In this document: in pieces, positions 46,041-58,867 of the stretch
Layout: each line of letters starts with the position of its first letter
How positions within the stretch are numbered: the first letter of the stretch is position 1
NCBI GenBank assembly: GCA_002914845.1
Contig: JXTC01000033.1
Location: forward strand, 885,522-949,521
Reading direction: 5' to 3'
DNA: 64,000 bases
From: Trema orientale
Lineage: Eukaryota > Streptophyta > Magnoliopsida > Rosales > Cannabaceae
The notes under the pieces: generated by a model
What the model saw: the letters and a program-made list of their open reading frames with translations, nothing else
Database searches by the model: none
Told to the model about the DNA's origin: nothing
Program-made: the position numbers and the translations under genes

Positions 46041-46911
46041 TTTAGGCTAGCTCAAGCATTTTCGGTAGGTAGATCCTCCAATAGGACATTTTATAAAAAT
46101 TAAAAAGAAAAAAAATAATTACATGTCCCCTAATTCATTAAAATATGTCGAGTTCTTTGCCTTTTTATAAAGTGGGAAACTTTTTAATAGCTCCATTTTT
46201 TGAGTCCACTTATCTATTTTTATTGAATTTGTTGTATCTAGATGAATATTTTTTATTAAACATATTTGTTCTAATTACAATATTAAAAAAAAACTCAATA
46301 TAATACAACAATAATAAAAACTTAGCTATTGTGATATTATTTAAACATCAATATTAATTATTAAATTAACAAAAAAATAGTAAGATAGAAAAATAGAATC
46401 AAGTAAACAAGCAATTCTAATTAAATAGCTTCTTCGTATTCAACTTATCGGATGGCTCTTTATCTATACTTTCTATTTCTATTTTGACTAAAAATTCTAA
46501 AAAAATAGGAACTACAAGAGAGAATTTGTGAGATGGAAAAAATGGAGTATTTTCTTTTTTCTTTTTCATTTTTTTGACAAAATGTATTGTAAAATTTAAA
46601 ATAAATAGCTACTTACAGTAAAGAAAAAAAGTAGTTTGTAGATTCTAGAAAAACTTAATCTCTCCAAGTTTTTAGACAACTTATAATGTGAATATGAAAT
46701 AGTTATAATAATTTAATCTTAAAATATTAATTATGAAAATATGTAAATATGTAATAAATTAATTCTTATTGAAATTTGAAAAGACTTTTTGAAATATGAA
46801 AATGTTTAAATAGTATTATTGTTCCAATTTTTGAAAATATTTTTTAAGAAAGTAGAAAAAAATGAAAAATAGTTAAGACTTGGCCTCGGCTTGAAATGTG
46901 ATTTTAGGTAG

Positions 46912-47360
46912 GGGTGGCAATTCGTGTTGTCGTGTCATATTCGTGTCGTGTCGAGGCAAATATATAACGAGCAATTACCAAACCCAAACTCGACACGTTT
47001 ATTATTCGTGTCATGATTTGTAAACCCACACCCAACATGCTAAATAAACAGGTTAACCTGTGAGCGACACATTTAACACGTTATTTAAATAGGTCGTATT
47101 CAGATTGTATCCAACGTAACACGATCTGCTAACCTGTATACTGTTAACTCGTTAATTTAACTCAATTTAACATGTTAATGTTAAATATGTTGTATTTGGT
47201 TCAACTTGACATAACATATTAACCTATTAATGTTAACATGTTAACCTATTTCATACTTTCAATATAATTAACTTGATATAATCTATTAATTTATTTTATA
47301 TTTCCAATATAACTAAGCAACCATAATCAAATATATAATACACAATCCAAAGTTTAAAAC
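46912..47360. mobile_element. hAT-like terminal fragment
   Basis: TAGGGGTGGCAATTCGTG (46912) is a typical hAT terminus. GTCGTGTC/CGTGTCG and GTTAACCTGT/TTAACACGTT subterminal repeats follow. The far end is absent or hidden in the gap at 47361. It sits exactly at the end of the distal duplicate. Confidence 0.65.
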
Positions 47361-47403
47361 NNNNNNNNNNNNNNNNNNNNNNNNNNNNNNNNNNNNNNNN
47401 NNN
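47361..47403. other. Assembly gap (43 N)
   Basis: The gap separates the hAT-like fragment from the proximal duplicate, so the duplication junction is not visible. Confidence 0.99.
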
Positions 47404-48617
47404 GTTAGGCAAAAACATGATTAATGCTTTATATATATTAGACCTTAAAGACCCAAATTTACTTTTTTCCCTATGTGGACTATAAAGAAGTTAATAAATC
47501 TATTATATTTCTAAGAAATAGTGTAATAAGTACTATTTTTATGACGAGAATTAAAGTATGGAAGTCACGTGTCACTAAAATTTAATTATTTATCTTCAAA
47601 TAAAACAAATTAAACTGTGTATATGTAATAATATGCTTGCATATTTTGGAGACTTTAGGTTTCAAAGGGCTAATCGCCTTATTCTTGAGCCAAGGATTGG
47701 ACTCAAGCACTTTTTGTAGGCAGATCTTCCAATAAGAATTTTTGATTTTTTTTTAAAAAAAAACAAGAACATGTCTCCTAATTCATTAAATTATGTTAAG
47801 TTGTTTACATTCTTATACTATAAGTGAGAAGCATTTTAATAGCTCTATTTTGTGAGTGAATCAAGCTCTCTACATATTTCTTTTTGTTAAATTTGTTATA
47901 TTTAGATGGATTTTTTTTATTAAACATATTTATTCTAATTGCAATATTTTAAAAAAATCAATGTTAGACAATAATAATAAAAAAATAGCTATTGTGATAT
48001 TATTTAAACATCAGTAAATTAACAAAAAATAAATAAGATAGATAGGTAGAATATAGAAATCAACCTATGGCCAAGCAAATGAGTAATTTTAATTAAATAG
48101 CTTCTTCATATTCAACTTGTCTAGTAGTTATGTAACTCTATTTTCTATTTTTATTTGGGCTAAAAACTTTAAAAAAACAGGAACTACAAGAGAAAGCTTA
48201 TGAGAGGGAAAAATATGGAGTATTTTTTTTAACAAAACATATTGCAAAATTAAAAATAAATAGTTATTACATACAAGTAAAGAAAAAAAAAAGTAGTTTG
48301 TAGATTCTAGAAAAAAACAAACATATAAAGAAAAAAAAAATCTTAATCCTCCCTAAATTTTTAGGCAACTTATAACGTGAATATGAAATAGTTACGATAA
48401 TTTAATCTTAAAATATTAATTATGATTATTAAAATATGTAAATGCGCAATAATTAATTCTTATTGAGTTTTGAAAGACTATGATAAATATGAAAATGTTG
48501 AAACCATTAGGTATAATTATTGTTCCAAATTTTTGAAAATATTATTTTTTAAGAAAATAGGGAGAAAAAAAAAAAAGGATAGGTAAAGACTTATTGGGCC
48601 TCGGCTTGAAGTGGGGG
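47404..48617. repeat. Duplicated NOP14 upstream region, proximal copy
   Basis: It aligns collinearly with 44442-46911 without that copy's 1168-bp transposon. Its right end (GGCCTCGGCTTGAAGTGG at about 48599) lies some 90 bp before the NOP14 start codon, so the NOP14 promoter is inside or next to this copy. Confidence 0.85.
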
Positions 48618-48706
48618 TTTTAGCCAAACCTGTGGTGGCTTCAGCCGGAGTTGGCGAATATATGAAGCAGTAGAACCCTAACTTGAACAAAATCAAAATC
48701 AAAATC

Positions 48707-51700
48707 ATGGCGAAGACGTCAAAACCTGGAGGCGCCAAAGCCAAGCCAAGCAAGAAGAAGAAGTCGGGTCCAGAATCAATAGCCATGAAAGTTCAGGCCC
48801 CTAAACCCAACCCTTTCGAGACAATTTGGTCGAGGAGGAAGTTCGATATTCTCGGCAAGAAGCGCAGAGGAGAAGAGCGCAGAGTTGGTCTCGCTCGCTC
48901 TCGTGCCATTGAGAAGGTTTCTCAACTCAATATAGCTCAGCCCCATTCGTTAAGTTTCGTAGGAATTACGTTGAATTGAATCTTGACGTGGGTTTTTACT
49001 GGTTTTTGTTACAGAGGAAGAAGACATTGCTGAAAGAGTACGAGCAGAGTGGGAAGTCTTCGGTTTTTGTTGATAAGCGTATTGGAGAACACAATGATGA
49101 TCTAGGCGAGTTCGATAAAGCCATTCTTCGTTCCCAGCGCGAACGCCAGGTGACTCAATGGCTTGGCTTCTCTATATATATACGTGTGTGTGTATATATA
49201 GATATATTAGTTCTAGTGAAGTTTGTTAGTTTTTTCTTGTTTAATGCTTGCCCTTTTATCTTCAATAGTTGAAATTGAACAAGAAAAGCAAGTATAACTT
49301 ATCGGATGGAGAAGAAGAAGACTTTGATATTCCGGGATTTGGTGCATTATCTGAGAGGGATGACTTTGGAGAGGAAATGTTGCCTGATGATGATGATTAT
49401 GGTGGTGATGAAGCTGCTGATATTGAGAGTATGTGCCACTTACCTTGATTTCATGATATATGTTCTTTTCTATTGCATAAAATGTTGATTGTGTAATAAA
49501 TGTTGTTTCTTTGGAACACTGTTAATGGCACTGATGATGATTCAAGCTTTTTCTTTGCAGAAGATTCGGCTGGATTAAAGCAGAATATTATGGAAATGGG
49601 AAGCGGAGGAGACGAAAATGTAAGAACTATCTTTACTACATCCATTTCTAATTGTCTGTCCCCATGTTACTAGCCAGGTGTATTGAATTTATACACGATA
49701 TTATTGTCTGGGAACTGTCACATGTAGTCAGCGGTAAACATAAAAAAACGACATAGATTATTTGTTACTTCTGCTATTAATTAACATATTAATCTATTGA
49801 GGCATATGCCGTTCCTCTGGTGAACCATTTTGATTCTCAAAATTCTGTTCACACTCCGTTTTTGTGTTTGTTCCACTGTGATGAAAAAAGTGTAGTAATG
49901 ATGTGACTGTATTTTGGCATTCTTTGATGTGACTGTTATGCTTTTCTTATCCTCTGTGTGTGTGCACGTGCATGCGTGTGAGGGATGTCTGATGCCTTGC
50001 ACCTGATTACATTAATGACTTTCATGCTGCAGAAGCACAAAACCAAGAAGGAAGTGATGGAGGAAATTATATCAAAGAGCAAATTTTTCAAGGTGGAGAT
50101 TTTTTTTTTTTTTTTTTGTTTTTTTTACTATCTTTGAATTCTTGTTGTCAAGGTGGTAATGATTGTTTCCTGAACTTTAAATGCATTTTTTTCCTCTTTG
50201 TTTTCTCATTATGTTTTTGTAGGCACAAAAAGCAAAAGATAAGGAAGAGAATGAACATTTGATGGAAGAGTTGGACAAAAACTTTGCATCTTTAGTGCAA
50301 TCAAAAGCGTTATCAGCTCTCACTGAACCTGGGAAGATGAATGCTTTAAGGTCCCTTGTGAAGAAGAACATTCCAAATGACCAAGTGAAGAAGGACGACT
50401 TTTCTGCTTCTCAAAAATTGGATCAGGTGTGCTGTCTAAATGATAGTTCTTGTTTAGGTTCAGTGACAACTTTTAATGTTTAGTTTTGTGCCTTTTAGTT
50501 TTGAACCATTGTCTTCAATTTCTATTATATACTTTATAATGTATGTCTTTTTTCCACTTCTTATCCTGTTTTTAAACTTTTCTAATGCTTTAAATCTTCA
50601 ATTTTATACATGCACTGTGGTTGTTAGTGCCTCCCCAAGAAGGTCTAATGCCCCTTTGTCTACTTGTTAGTTCATTTTCTTCTTTTGGGGATTAAGTGAG
50701 AACATATAGCTTTATTTTCTAATATTTGACCTCTGGTATTTTGTTTCTTGGAAATTGAGACAATTTTCTATGTTCAGGAAAAACCTGATTTATATGACAA
50801 AATGGTTAAAGAGATGGCACTGGAAATGCGTGCTCGCCCCTCTGATCGGACAAAGACGCCAGAGGAGATAGCCCAGGAGGAGAGAGAAAGATTAGAGCGA
50901 TTGGAGGTACCTGGCTCATTCATTTGTTGCTTGCATCTATGCATGTGATGTGCTTGCTAAAGACCATATGGAACTTCCTCTTCTTTTTGCCATGATTCAG
51001 TAAATAGTGACTTTTTTCAGAAAATTTATCACCGGTAGCATAATATAACTGCAGCATCTAGCTTCATATTTTATTATTATGGTTTAATTCCCTGTCATCA
51101 TTCAACTTTTTAGAAAGACTGAATTAAGTTGATAAGTTTGAACTTATAATTCCAATTCTTTCTGGCTAGGGGACATCATATCTAGCAGTATACCCTAGAG
51201 AACCTAGCTTCATGTTTTACTTAGTAGAGTTTGATTACATGCAGCACCTAGCTTCATATTTAATTATGTAGAGTTTAATACCTGTCATCCTTCGTTTTCC
51301 AGAAGGACTAAATTTATGTCAACATCTTAGAAGTTATAATTCCAACACTTTCTAGAGTGGCAAAGGATATTATAGTTTTGTAAATTAATATCAATTCCAG
51401 GAAGAAAGACAGAAGAGGATGCTTGCCACTGATGGCTTTAGTGATGAAGAGGATGAGGATGGTGAGAAGCCATCTGCCCGGAGGCCAAGAGCAATATCGG
51501 GTGACGATCTTGGTGATTCCTTCTTGCTTGATGAAGAGCCAAGGACTAAAAGGGGGTGGGTTGATGAGATTCTTGAAAAAAGAGATGCCGAAAATAATGA
51601 GAGTGAAGAAGGTGATTCTTCTGAGGAATCAGAGAGTTCTGAAAATGGCAGTGATGAAGGTGGGTCGGATGAAGATAGTGATGCACATGAAGAGAATCCA

Positions 51701-54426
51701 TCTATCAAGGACTGGGAACAGAGTGATGATGATAACCTTGAAACTGATCTGGATGGAGAGGAAGAGGAAGGTGAAGAAAATGAGGACGACGATGATGCTA
51801 GTGAGAAAGCGATGAAACCAAGAGATTCAAGTAAAGCACAGGAAATTCTTGCAATTAAAACAAGTGAAAGACATAAAGATTCCTTGGGTTCCAGGAAAAA
51901 GAATGCTGATGAAAAACAGCCTTCTACTCGGTTAGATATTCCTTATCTAATTGAAGCTCCAAAAACCTTGGAAGAATTCTGTGCATTATTGAATAATTGT
52001 TCTAATAGTGACATTCTCTTGATAATCAACCGCATTCGGGCTGGCAATGCAATCAAGCTTGCGGCAGAAAATCGAAAAAAGATGCAAGTATGAGACTACC
52101 AAAGAGAAAAAATTTGATCAATTATTTAATTATTTTCTTTTTCCTTTTTTTTAATCGAAGAGTTTTTGGCCTATGTATATTTCTAATGCTGTCATTATTT
52201 CCTCTTGGTACTTATCTGTACTTCTGCCCAATTTCCAGGTGTTTTATGGTGTGCTGTTGCAGTATTTTGCTGTCTTGGCAAATAAAAGTCCATTGAATAT
52301 TGAGTTACTTGATTTGCTGGTGAAGCCATTGATGGAGATGAGTGTGGAGATTCCTTACTTTGCTGCAATCTGTGCTCGTCAAAGGATTTTGCGAACTCGA
52401 ACACAGTTTTGTGAGACAATCAAGAACCCAGGTTGGCCATGATGAAATTAGATAGTCTTTTGTCCTATCTAGAAGTCATTACTTAATGATTTGTGGCTGA
52501 TGTCCTATCACATGGTCTTATTCGCCCCTTTTTATGTTTTTGCAGAAAATAGTTGTTGGCCATCTTCAAAGACACTATTTCTTTTGAGGCTTTGGTCCCT
52601 AATATTTCCTTGCTCTGATTTCCGTCATGCGGTTATGACCCCAGCAATACTTTTGATGTCTGAGTATCTTATGCGTTGCCCTATTGTGTCTGGTCGTGAT
52701 ATTGCTGTTGGCTCTTTCCTGTGCTCTATGCTTCTCTCTGTATGTATATTTGCAACTGTTGATAATTTCCTTTTCTATTAGTTTATTCTATCCAAATGGG
52801 GAACAAAGTTGGAATTGTACTTTCTCCACTGCATTTTCACAGTCCTGGGCCTACAGGCAGTCAGTCCATCTCTTAGAAAGCAAAAAGGATAGCCATTTAA
52901 CTGAACACTTCGTATTATCATCACAATTCATTTGACTTGTATGCATAGCCAAGAATTTTCGTCGTATATCCAAACCTTGGATGCTTGAGCTTTATGTGTC
53001 CTTTGTTTCATTAGCCAATTATTTCATTTAGTTGTTGCAGGCTTTTCAATTGATTAATTCATGATGCAGGTTGCTAAACAATCAAAGAAGTTCTGTCCTG
53101 AAGCAATTGCATTTCTCCGTATGTTGCTGATGGCAGCTAAAGACGAAAAACTGATGTCAAACCAAAATATTCAAGTACGGTTTTTTTATTATACAATTTA
53201 TATTTTCTAGATGTATATGCTAATGTACTCCCTGTCATATGTAATGAATTAATCAAAGCTCAACTGCTAATATGGTGAAGGAAACCCTAGTCTATACGTA
53301 GCTTATTGTTGCACATGAAATAACCGTTTAATCTCCATATTTTTGCAGTACTATTATCTTATGGAATTAAAGGAGCTCCAGCCCCTGCTTTGTTTACGGG
53401 GATGTGTAAACAAGATCGATCCTCTGAATTTATTTACTATTATGGACCTGCCAGAAGACTCTTCGTTTTTTGACTCCGACAATTTTAGGTTAGTACTTGA
53501 TGAGGTTGTTCCAACTAGTTTATAGTTTGTGGGCTGTCCAGTTTCTAACAATTTTATGTATGGTGAACTCACAAAATTGCTCTGTTGAGACTGCCACCAT
53601 AGATGATTGCTTTTAATCTTTTTGTTTTCCTCCTGAACTAAATCAGTTCCTAGTGGTCAGCAGGTCATTTTTCAGCCCTGGCTCAGGATTTGGTCAAATT
53701 AGTTCTCTTCTTGCTGATAAATGCTATTATTTGCAGTAAGATATTCACTTCTGTCATTAATTGCATTTTGCAGGACTAGTGTACTTATGACAGTGGTTGA
53801 GACGCTACAAGGATATGTCAATATATATGAAGGCTTGAGTTCTTTTCCTGAAATTTTCTTGCCATTTTTAGAACTGTTACTTGAAGTGGCCCAACAAGAA
53901 AGCATAGTAGGTCCGTTGCAAGATAAGATTAATGATGTTGCTCAACTGATCAAGACTAAAGTTCATGAATGTCACATGTCTCGACAACCTCTTCAAATGC
54001 GGAAACAAAAGCCAGTGCCTATCAAAATGCTTACTCCCAAATTTGAAGAGAGGTAATTTACTTTACAGTTTCCCATTTCATTGTCTTTTGTTCTACAAGA
54101 TAATGCTACATAGAAATTGGTGGTTGGAATTGCGTATTGAATTGGTCATGTTGTTCTGCAGCTTTGTTAAGGGCAGAGACTATGATCCTGATCGTGAAAG
54201 GGCCGAGAGGAGAAAGTTAAAGAAACTCCTGAAAGAAGAATCTAAAGGGGCAATTCGAGAACTGCGTAAAGACAATTATTTCTTACACGAAGTTAAGGCA
54301 AGAGAGAAGGCACTGGCGGAAGAAGAAAGAACAGAGAAATATCACAAAGTGAAAGCTTTTCTTGAAGAACAACAGCATGCGTTCAAATCTGGACAATTAG
54401 GAAAAGGCAGGAAGAGGAGGAGGTGA
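48707..54426 (+). CDS. NOP14: Nucleolar protein 14 (NOP14), 14 exons
   Basis: NOP14 is a core factor of the small-subunit processome in the nucleolus, needed for 18S rRNA maturation and export. Exons: 48707-48916, 49015-49149, 49269-49428, 49561-49619, 50033-50092, 50223-50426, 50778-50906, 51401-52087, 52239-52431, 52546-52739, 53070-53174, 53349-53488, 53774-54052, 54162-54426. All introns are GT-AG and the joined frame is open for 939 residues, the usual length. The N-terminus is Lys-rich (residues 16-19) and followed by NPFETIWSRRKFDILGKKR, the family's opening motif. Exon 8 (residues about 320-548) has a long acidic Ser/Glu/Asp region and DIPYLIEAPKTLEEFCAL. Later family blocks are CWPSSKTLFLLRLWSLIFP, FVKGRDYDPDRERAERRKLK and a basic GKGRKRRR end. 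The start follows a short leader with no upstream ATG. A constitutive gene with duplicated upstream DNA. Confidence 0.96.
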
Positions 54427-54824
54427 AGTTGACTTTTGTTCTTGCACTTGCATGTTCCCTCTGACCGCTAATCGGCTGGGGCAAGGCAATACCTCTCAAA
54501 TATTCACATCTTTTGCCCCTTCATTTTCCTTCTACGTTATGTTGCTTTCTGATTGGTTTAGTTAATAATCCTTTCACTGTCTCATGCAGCAGCTCGTCCT
54601 GTTCTGTCCCCATAAATCACTATGGTGAGAGTGGAGTTGATGGAATACATGAAAGATAGAGGTTTAAGCCTTCAAATTTTTCGGCTTAGGCCAACACATT
54701 TACGAGTTTTGTCTTCATTTATTTGTAATGTATTTATAGTTATTAGGTATATGCCAGCTGATTTGGGCCCGTCCTTGAATTCCTCAGATTTGAGGATTTC
54801 ATATTGTTGTTTCCATCCAACTAA

Positions 54825-55105
54825 GGCTCCATTTGGAATCCGGATTTTGGAGGGAAAAAAACTGCAAAGAAAAAGTCATGGAGGAAAATATTTTTCTTAT
54901 AAGTTTATAGAATTTTATTTTGATACTTTTGATTTTATAAATTAGTGTATCAAAACTCTATATATTAAAAAATAACATTAAATTAAACTCTTATTTTTTT
55001 TGAAAAAAATTTATATTATTTTTTTGTTTCAATCCAAATAAGAGAAAATAAGATTCAATTAGAATTTTTTTTTTCTCTCCAAAAATGTAAGTTCCAAACG
55101 GAGCC
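54825..55105. mobile_element. Tourist-like MITE (PIF/Harbinger), 281 bp
   Basis: GGCTCCATTTGGAA at 54825 and TTCCAAACGGAGCC ending at 55105 are inverted copies. TAA flanks both sides (54822-54824, 55106-55108). A 3-bp TAA target, a 14-bp TIR and an AT-rich interior are typical of Tourist elements. It lies about 400 bp after the NOP14 stop codon. Confidence 0.9.
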
Positions 55106-55108
55106 TAA

Positions 55109-56060
55109 GATTCCTATTCGAACAAAATCCATAGTTAAAATTTGACATATTCTAGAATCTAAGTTGGTCATCTTGGGAAGAACTGGCTTTAGAGCAGTGT
55201 TGAATACAGTTTTTAACTACTATCATGTTAACGAAATCCTTCTACTTTTAACATAAAAACAAAATGAAGCTAGAATGAAACTACAGCATTTTGCAAAGCA
55301 AAGGCCACGGTTGAATAGGCTGATTTGTACACCAATACCATAGGGGTAGGACTGTGTGAAGAAGACATCCGAACGCTATAATATGATTTTATGATACATA
55401 TATTATACTTGATGGGAATAAGTCTCGAGACAGTAAGTAGTAGCCAAAGACGAGAACTGAAAGTCCATGAATTCAGTACAACATGACCCTTTAACTCGTA
55501 TGGCCCCAATTTTTGGCTCTAGGAAACTTATTATTGGAGATGGTCCTAAAATGTTCCAAAATGGTCCAAACGGGTCTTATCCGGCTCCTTTTCTCCTACT
55601 GAAGTTGAAAGAATAGAGCTCCGTAATAGGCCAATCGATTTTTGAAAACAGAGCAAAGAAAAGAGAGGAGTTTAAATTAACAAATGTAGCAACCAAAGCA
55701 TAAATAAAAAAACAAATGTCACAAAAGCAAAACTTTCTCTACTTTTGCGTCAAAAAACTCGGACCAAAAAAAGAAAAAAAAAGTTATATATAATGTAGCA
55801 ATCAAGCACAAATTAATAAATAAATGCAATAAACCAAAGCTTTTCTTTTCTTTGCGTTAAAAAATTCAAGAGATGCCTTGATTCACGTAACGAAGAAAGC
55901 TTTCAACATATGCACACCGCATTAAAGACACAGCACCATACTTTGGTATCTTTGCTATTTAGTGCGTGCTTGACCATTTTTGTCTTGATCTCTCTCCAAG
56001 CATAAACAAACAAACTTCAGTCACTTAGAACAGCAGAATTCAGGAAAAACATCAGGAAAG
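55109..56060. other. Intergenic DNA before the P450 cluster
   Basis: No gene is supported. GGAGATGGTCCTAAAATG at 55537 resembles the Harbinger end at 2531-2545 but has no visible partner. The last 200 bp should contain the former promoter of the first P450 copy. Confidence 0.45.
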
Positions 56061-58159
56061 ATGACAGTAACAAGAGATTTATTGTTACTTTTTATAGGCT
56101 TTCCTTGCTCGTGTTTTCTCTTATCTCTGATCATGATGTTACACAAACTATGGTGGGCCCCAACTAGCTTACAACATCGGCTGAGTTTGAGAGGAATCAA
56201 AGGCCCTTCTTACAGATTCATCCATGGAAGCACCAAGGAAATCTTAAGCATGCAAAAGGGAAGCCATGGCCAGACCTTTTGGTTTATCACACGACATATT
56301 CCCTAGACTTCCGCCTCCTATTCACTATTGGACCAACTTTTATGGTACTAGAAGAAACGCTTGTTGTACTCTGATTATCTGAATTTGGATACATAAGTTA
56401 TTATGTCTAAGTTTTAGCAGTAAGTTTGGTCTTCTTCTATACAACAGGAAAGAACTTTCTTCACTGGGACGGTTCTCAAGCTCAATTGGTCGTAACCGAG
56501 CCGGAGTTGGTCAAAGAGATATTAAATGATAGAGATGGAGCCTATTCCAAAGGGAAGGCGAAACCCTTTATGAAGACGCTATTAGGAGATGGCGTTGTGA
56601 CGTCTCAAGGTGAAAAATGGGCAAAAGTGAGAAAACTCGCTAACCATGCCTTCCTTGCAGAAAGCTTGAAAGTACGTGGTGTTGTTGGTTTTATGGTTTT
56701 TTGTTTTTGTTTTGTTTTGTTTTTGTTTTTTCTGTTTTCTTCAAGTACCCTTTGCTCTAGTTCAAGGAAACATTGACAAAAAGCTAGGTATCTTTTAAAT
56801 CATGTCAAGAAACTTACACAAAGAGCCAATATATGGATTACATAGCTACTTAATAAATTTTAGTATATATGAGTCTATGATCAGAATGATCTTTTCAAAT
56901 GATTTTTCAAAGTACGTTTTGGAATTTTGTTTTTTTTCTTGTTTTTTATTTTTTATTTTTTAATTCATTGGGGCGCAGAGGATGATTCCGGCAATGATTG
57001 ATTTGAGTTGAAACCATGTTAGAAAGATGGAAAAATCAATTGGGCAAAGAGATTGAAGTGTATGAAGAATTTAGGTTCTTAACATCAGAACTGAATTCAG
57101 GGACAGCATTTGGGAGCAGTTACTTGGAAGGGAAGAGCATTTTTGAGATGATGATGATGATGAAGTTGACCTTATTGCAAACCACCATTCCCCGTGATCA
57201 GGCAACTTTCTTTGAGCTAAGTCAAACTTTTAGTTATGCATTATCAGGCAGACGAGCCCCATTCGTTATTTTGACATATTTCACAGTAAAGTTTTCAAAG
57301 CCGATGGCCAAATAGATTCAGAGAAGCTTGACAAAGGAGTTCGCCAATTGATTGTCGAGTTAATCTGGAAAAGAGAAGAGAAGGTAGTGAGTGGAGAGGA
57401 GGGCAGCTATGGGAGTGATTTTCTTGGACTGCTGTTTAAAGCTCATCTTGATGCGAATGAGAACCAGAGAATTTCGGTAGATGATATAGTTGATGAGTGC
57501 AAGACACTTTACTTTGGTTGACAAGAAACCACTAATAGTTTGCTTGCTTGGACTGTGTTTCTTCTAGCAATCCATCTTGATTGGCAAGAAGAAGCAAGGC
57601 AAGAGATTCTCAGTCTATTTGGAAAACAAAATCTGAGCCCAGATGACTTGGTAAAACTTAAAAACTGTAAGAAAGTGAATTGTTGTTTGACTTAATGCAG
57701 TAGAATTTAACTTGTTTGACATTCTGATATGTTTTGTATATTCCATTTTTCGAACAGATGGGCCTGATCATCAACGAGTCTCTAAGACTATATCCCCTAG
57801 TGATGAGCATGTGAAGTCAAAAGAGACGTGAGATTCGGAGAAAAGCATAACCTTCCAGCTAAAATAAATTTGTTCATTTCAAATTTAGCACTTCACCATG
57901 ACCCTGAAATATACCAGAGAGATTCAATGAAGGAGTTGCTAAAGCCACCAAGAACAACATTGCTGCCTTTGTACCCTTCGGGTTAAAACCTTGGAATTGT
58001 GTTGGATACAAATTCGCTATCGCTCAAGCAAAGATAGCCCTGATGATGATTCTCCAACGCTATGCCTTCACCTTATCCCCGGCGTATGTTCCCTCACCAG
58101 TTCAGGTTCTCACAAACCAGCCACAATATGGAGTTCAAGTAATATTACACCCATTCTGA
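56061..58159 (+). pseudogene. CYP72-clan P450 (CYP749A-like), dead copy 1
   Basis: It has the same five-exon plan as the intact neighbour: about 56061-56344, 56448-56671, about 56980-57220, 57287-57666 and 57758-58159. The N-terminal anchor and HKLWWAPT are kept. Defects are plentiful. An extra G near 56260 shifts exon 1 after ILSMQK. A 2-base loss in exon 3 turns VEXML into a stop frame (about 57010). An ATG run expands to MMMMM after FEM. The oxygen-activation motif reads FG-stop-QETT (TGA at 57519-57521). Exon 5 has a TGA at 57812-57814 and a deletion before the PERF region. The haem loop reads PFGLKPWNCVG, keeping Cys but losing the usual Gly and Arg. The end LHPF is preserved. Confidence 0.92.
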
Positions 58160-58187
58160 AGCCTAAGTTTTCTTGTGGCTGAGCTGA

Positions 58188-58500
58188 TATCTTATTAGGA
58201 TTATTTGACATCCTTTTCAATGACTGGAACTGTAAGGTGGTTGCTAAAAGAAATACTGAAAGCTCAAATTTGTACCATCAACTACTTTTTCAGCTTTGTG
58301 CTTCTCTGTACATTGTTTTGGTTTATTATCACTTTGAGGACTTGTACTATAACCTGGTTTTTACTTGCTAACCAGAAATGTCAAGGTACTCTACCCATCA
58401 TAATAATTTCATTATGGGCTAGTTTGCAAAGTCAGACGTCCTTGATCTCCCTGAAAAAAAGGAGATTGACTGAATCAAGGAAGACCTATCATGTTAGAGT
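58188..58500. repeat. P450 3' flank, copy 1 of a direct repeat
   Basis: TAAGGTGGTTGCTAAAAGAA, GAAAGCTCAAATTTG, CACCTTG-free ACCATCAACTACTTTT and AAGGAGATTGACTGA recur in the same order at 58868-59250. The segment follows directly on the stop of dead copy 1. Confidence 0.8.
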
Positions 58501-58531
58501 TGACTAGTTAAAACAATATAATGTTATGGTT

Positions 58532-58747
58532 TGTTAGCGTGATTATAGGACTGAGCTGTAATGAGCTGTGATTAGTTAAGGAGTTGTTATAAGAGTGAGC
58601 TAGAAGTCTGGGGTAGCTGTTATGCTTCATGTAAACAATATTGATACTCATGTATATATATTTTAATCAATGAAAGCTCTGTCATTAAGAGCCATTATTA
58701 CACACTTTACTTTAGAAGTTTTCATTCTCTCTTTTATAGATTCATCA
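58532..58747 (+). mobile_element. Possible small solo LTR
   Basis: The segment starts TGTTAGCGTGATTATAGG, contains AGTTAAGGAGTTGTTATAAG and TATATATATTTTAATCAATG, and ends in a pyrimidine-rich leader with TTCATCA. That is the usual make-up of small copia or TRIM LTRs. No matching target duplication was found, so the limits are tentative. Confidence 0.35.
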
Positions 58748-58867
58748 TCTATCGATGATAAGGCCTAATCAGTGCGACTTAATCAAAGGTTGAATTGGAT
58801 TGAGAATGAAACCACCTCTCATCTTTCAAATTTGCAGTTCCATCTTTTCTTTGAATTCTCATGTCTT

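Larger units (their letters stand above)
44442..46911. repeat. Duplicated NOP14 upstream region, distal copy
   Basis: GATTAATGCTTTATATATAT, TCTTGAGCC, CCTAATTCATTAAA, TATTGTGATATTATTTAAAC and GGCCTCGGCTTGAA occur here in the same order as in 47404-48617. Apart from the 1168-bp transposon at 44873-46040, the copy has about the same length as the proximal one. It ends where hAT-like sequence starts (46912). Confidence 0.85.

Noticed and set aside
51391..51708. 105-codon Ser-rich minus-strand ORF
   Set aside because: It is the antisense of the acidic Glu/Asp/Ser region in NOP14 exon 8.
55537..55560. Second Harbinger terminus (GGAGATGGTCCTAAAATG)
   Set aside because: No partner end or target duplication was found nearby, so an 18-base resemblance is not enough.
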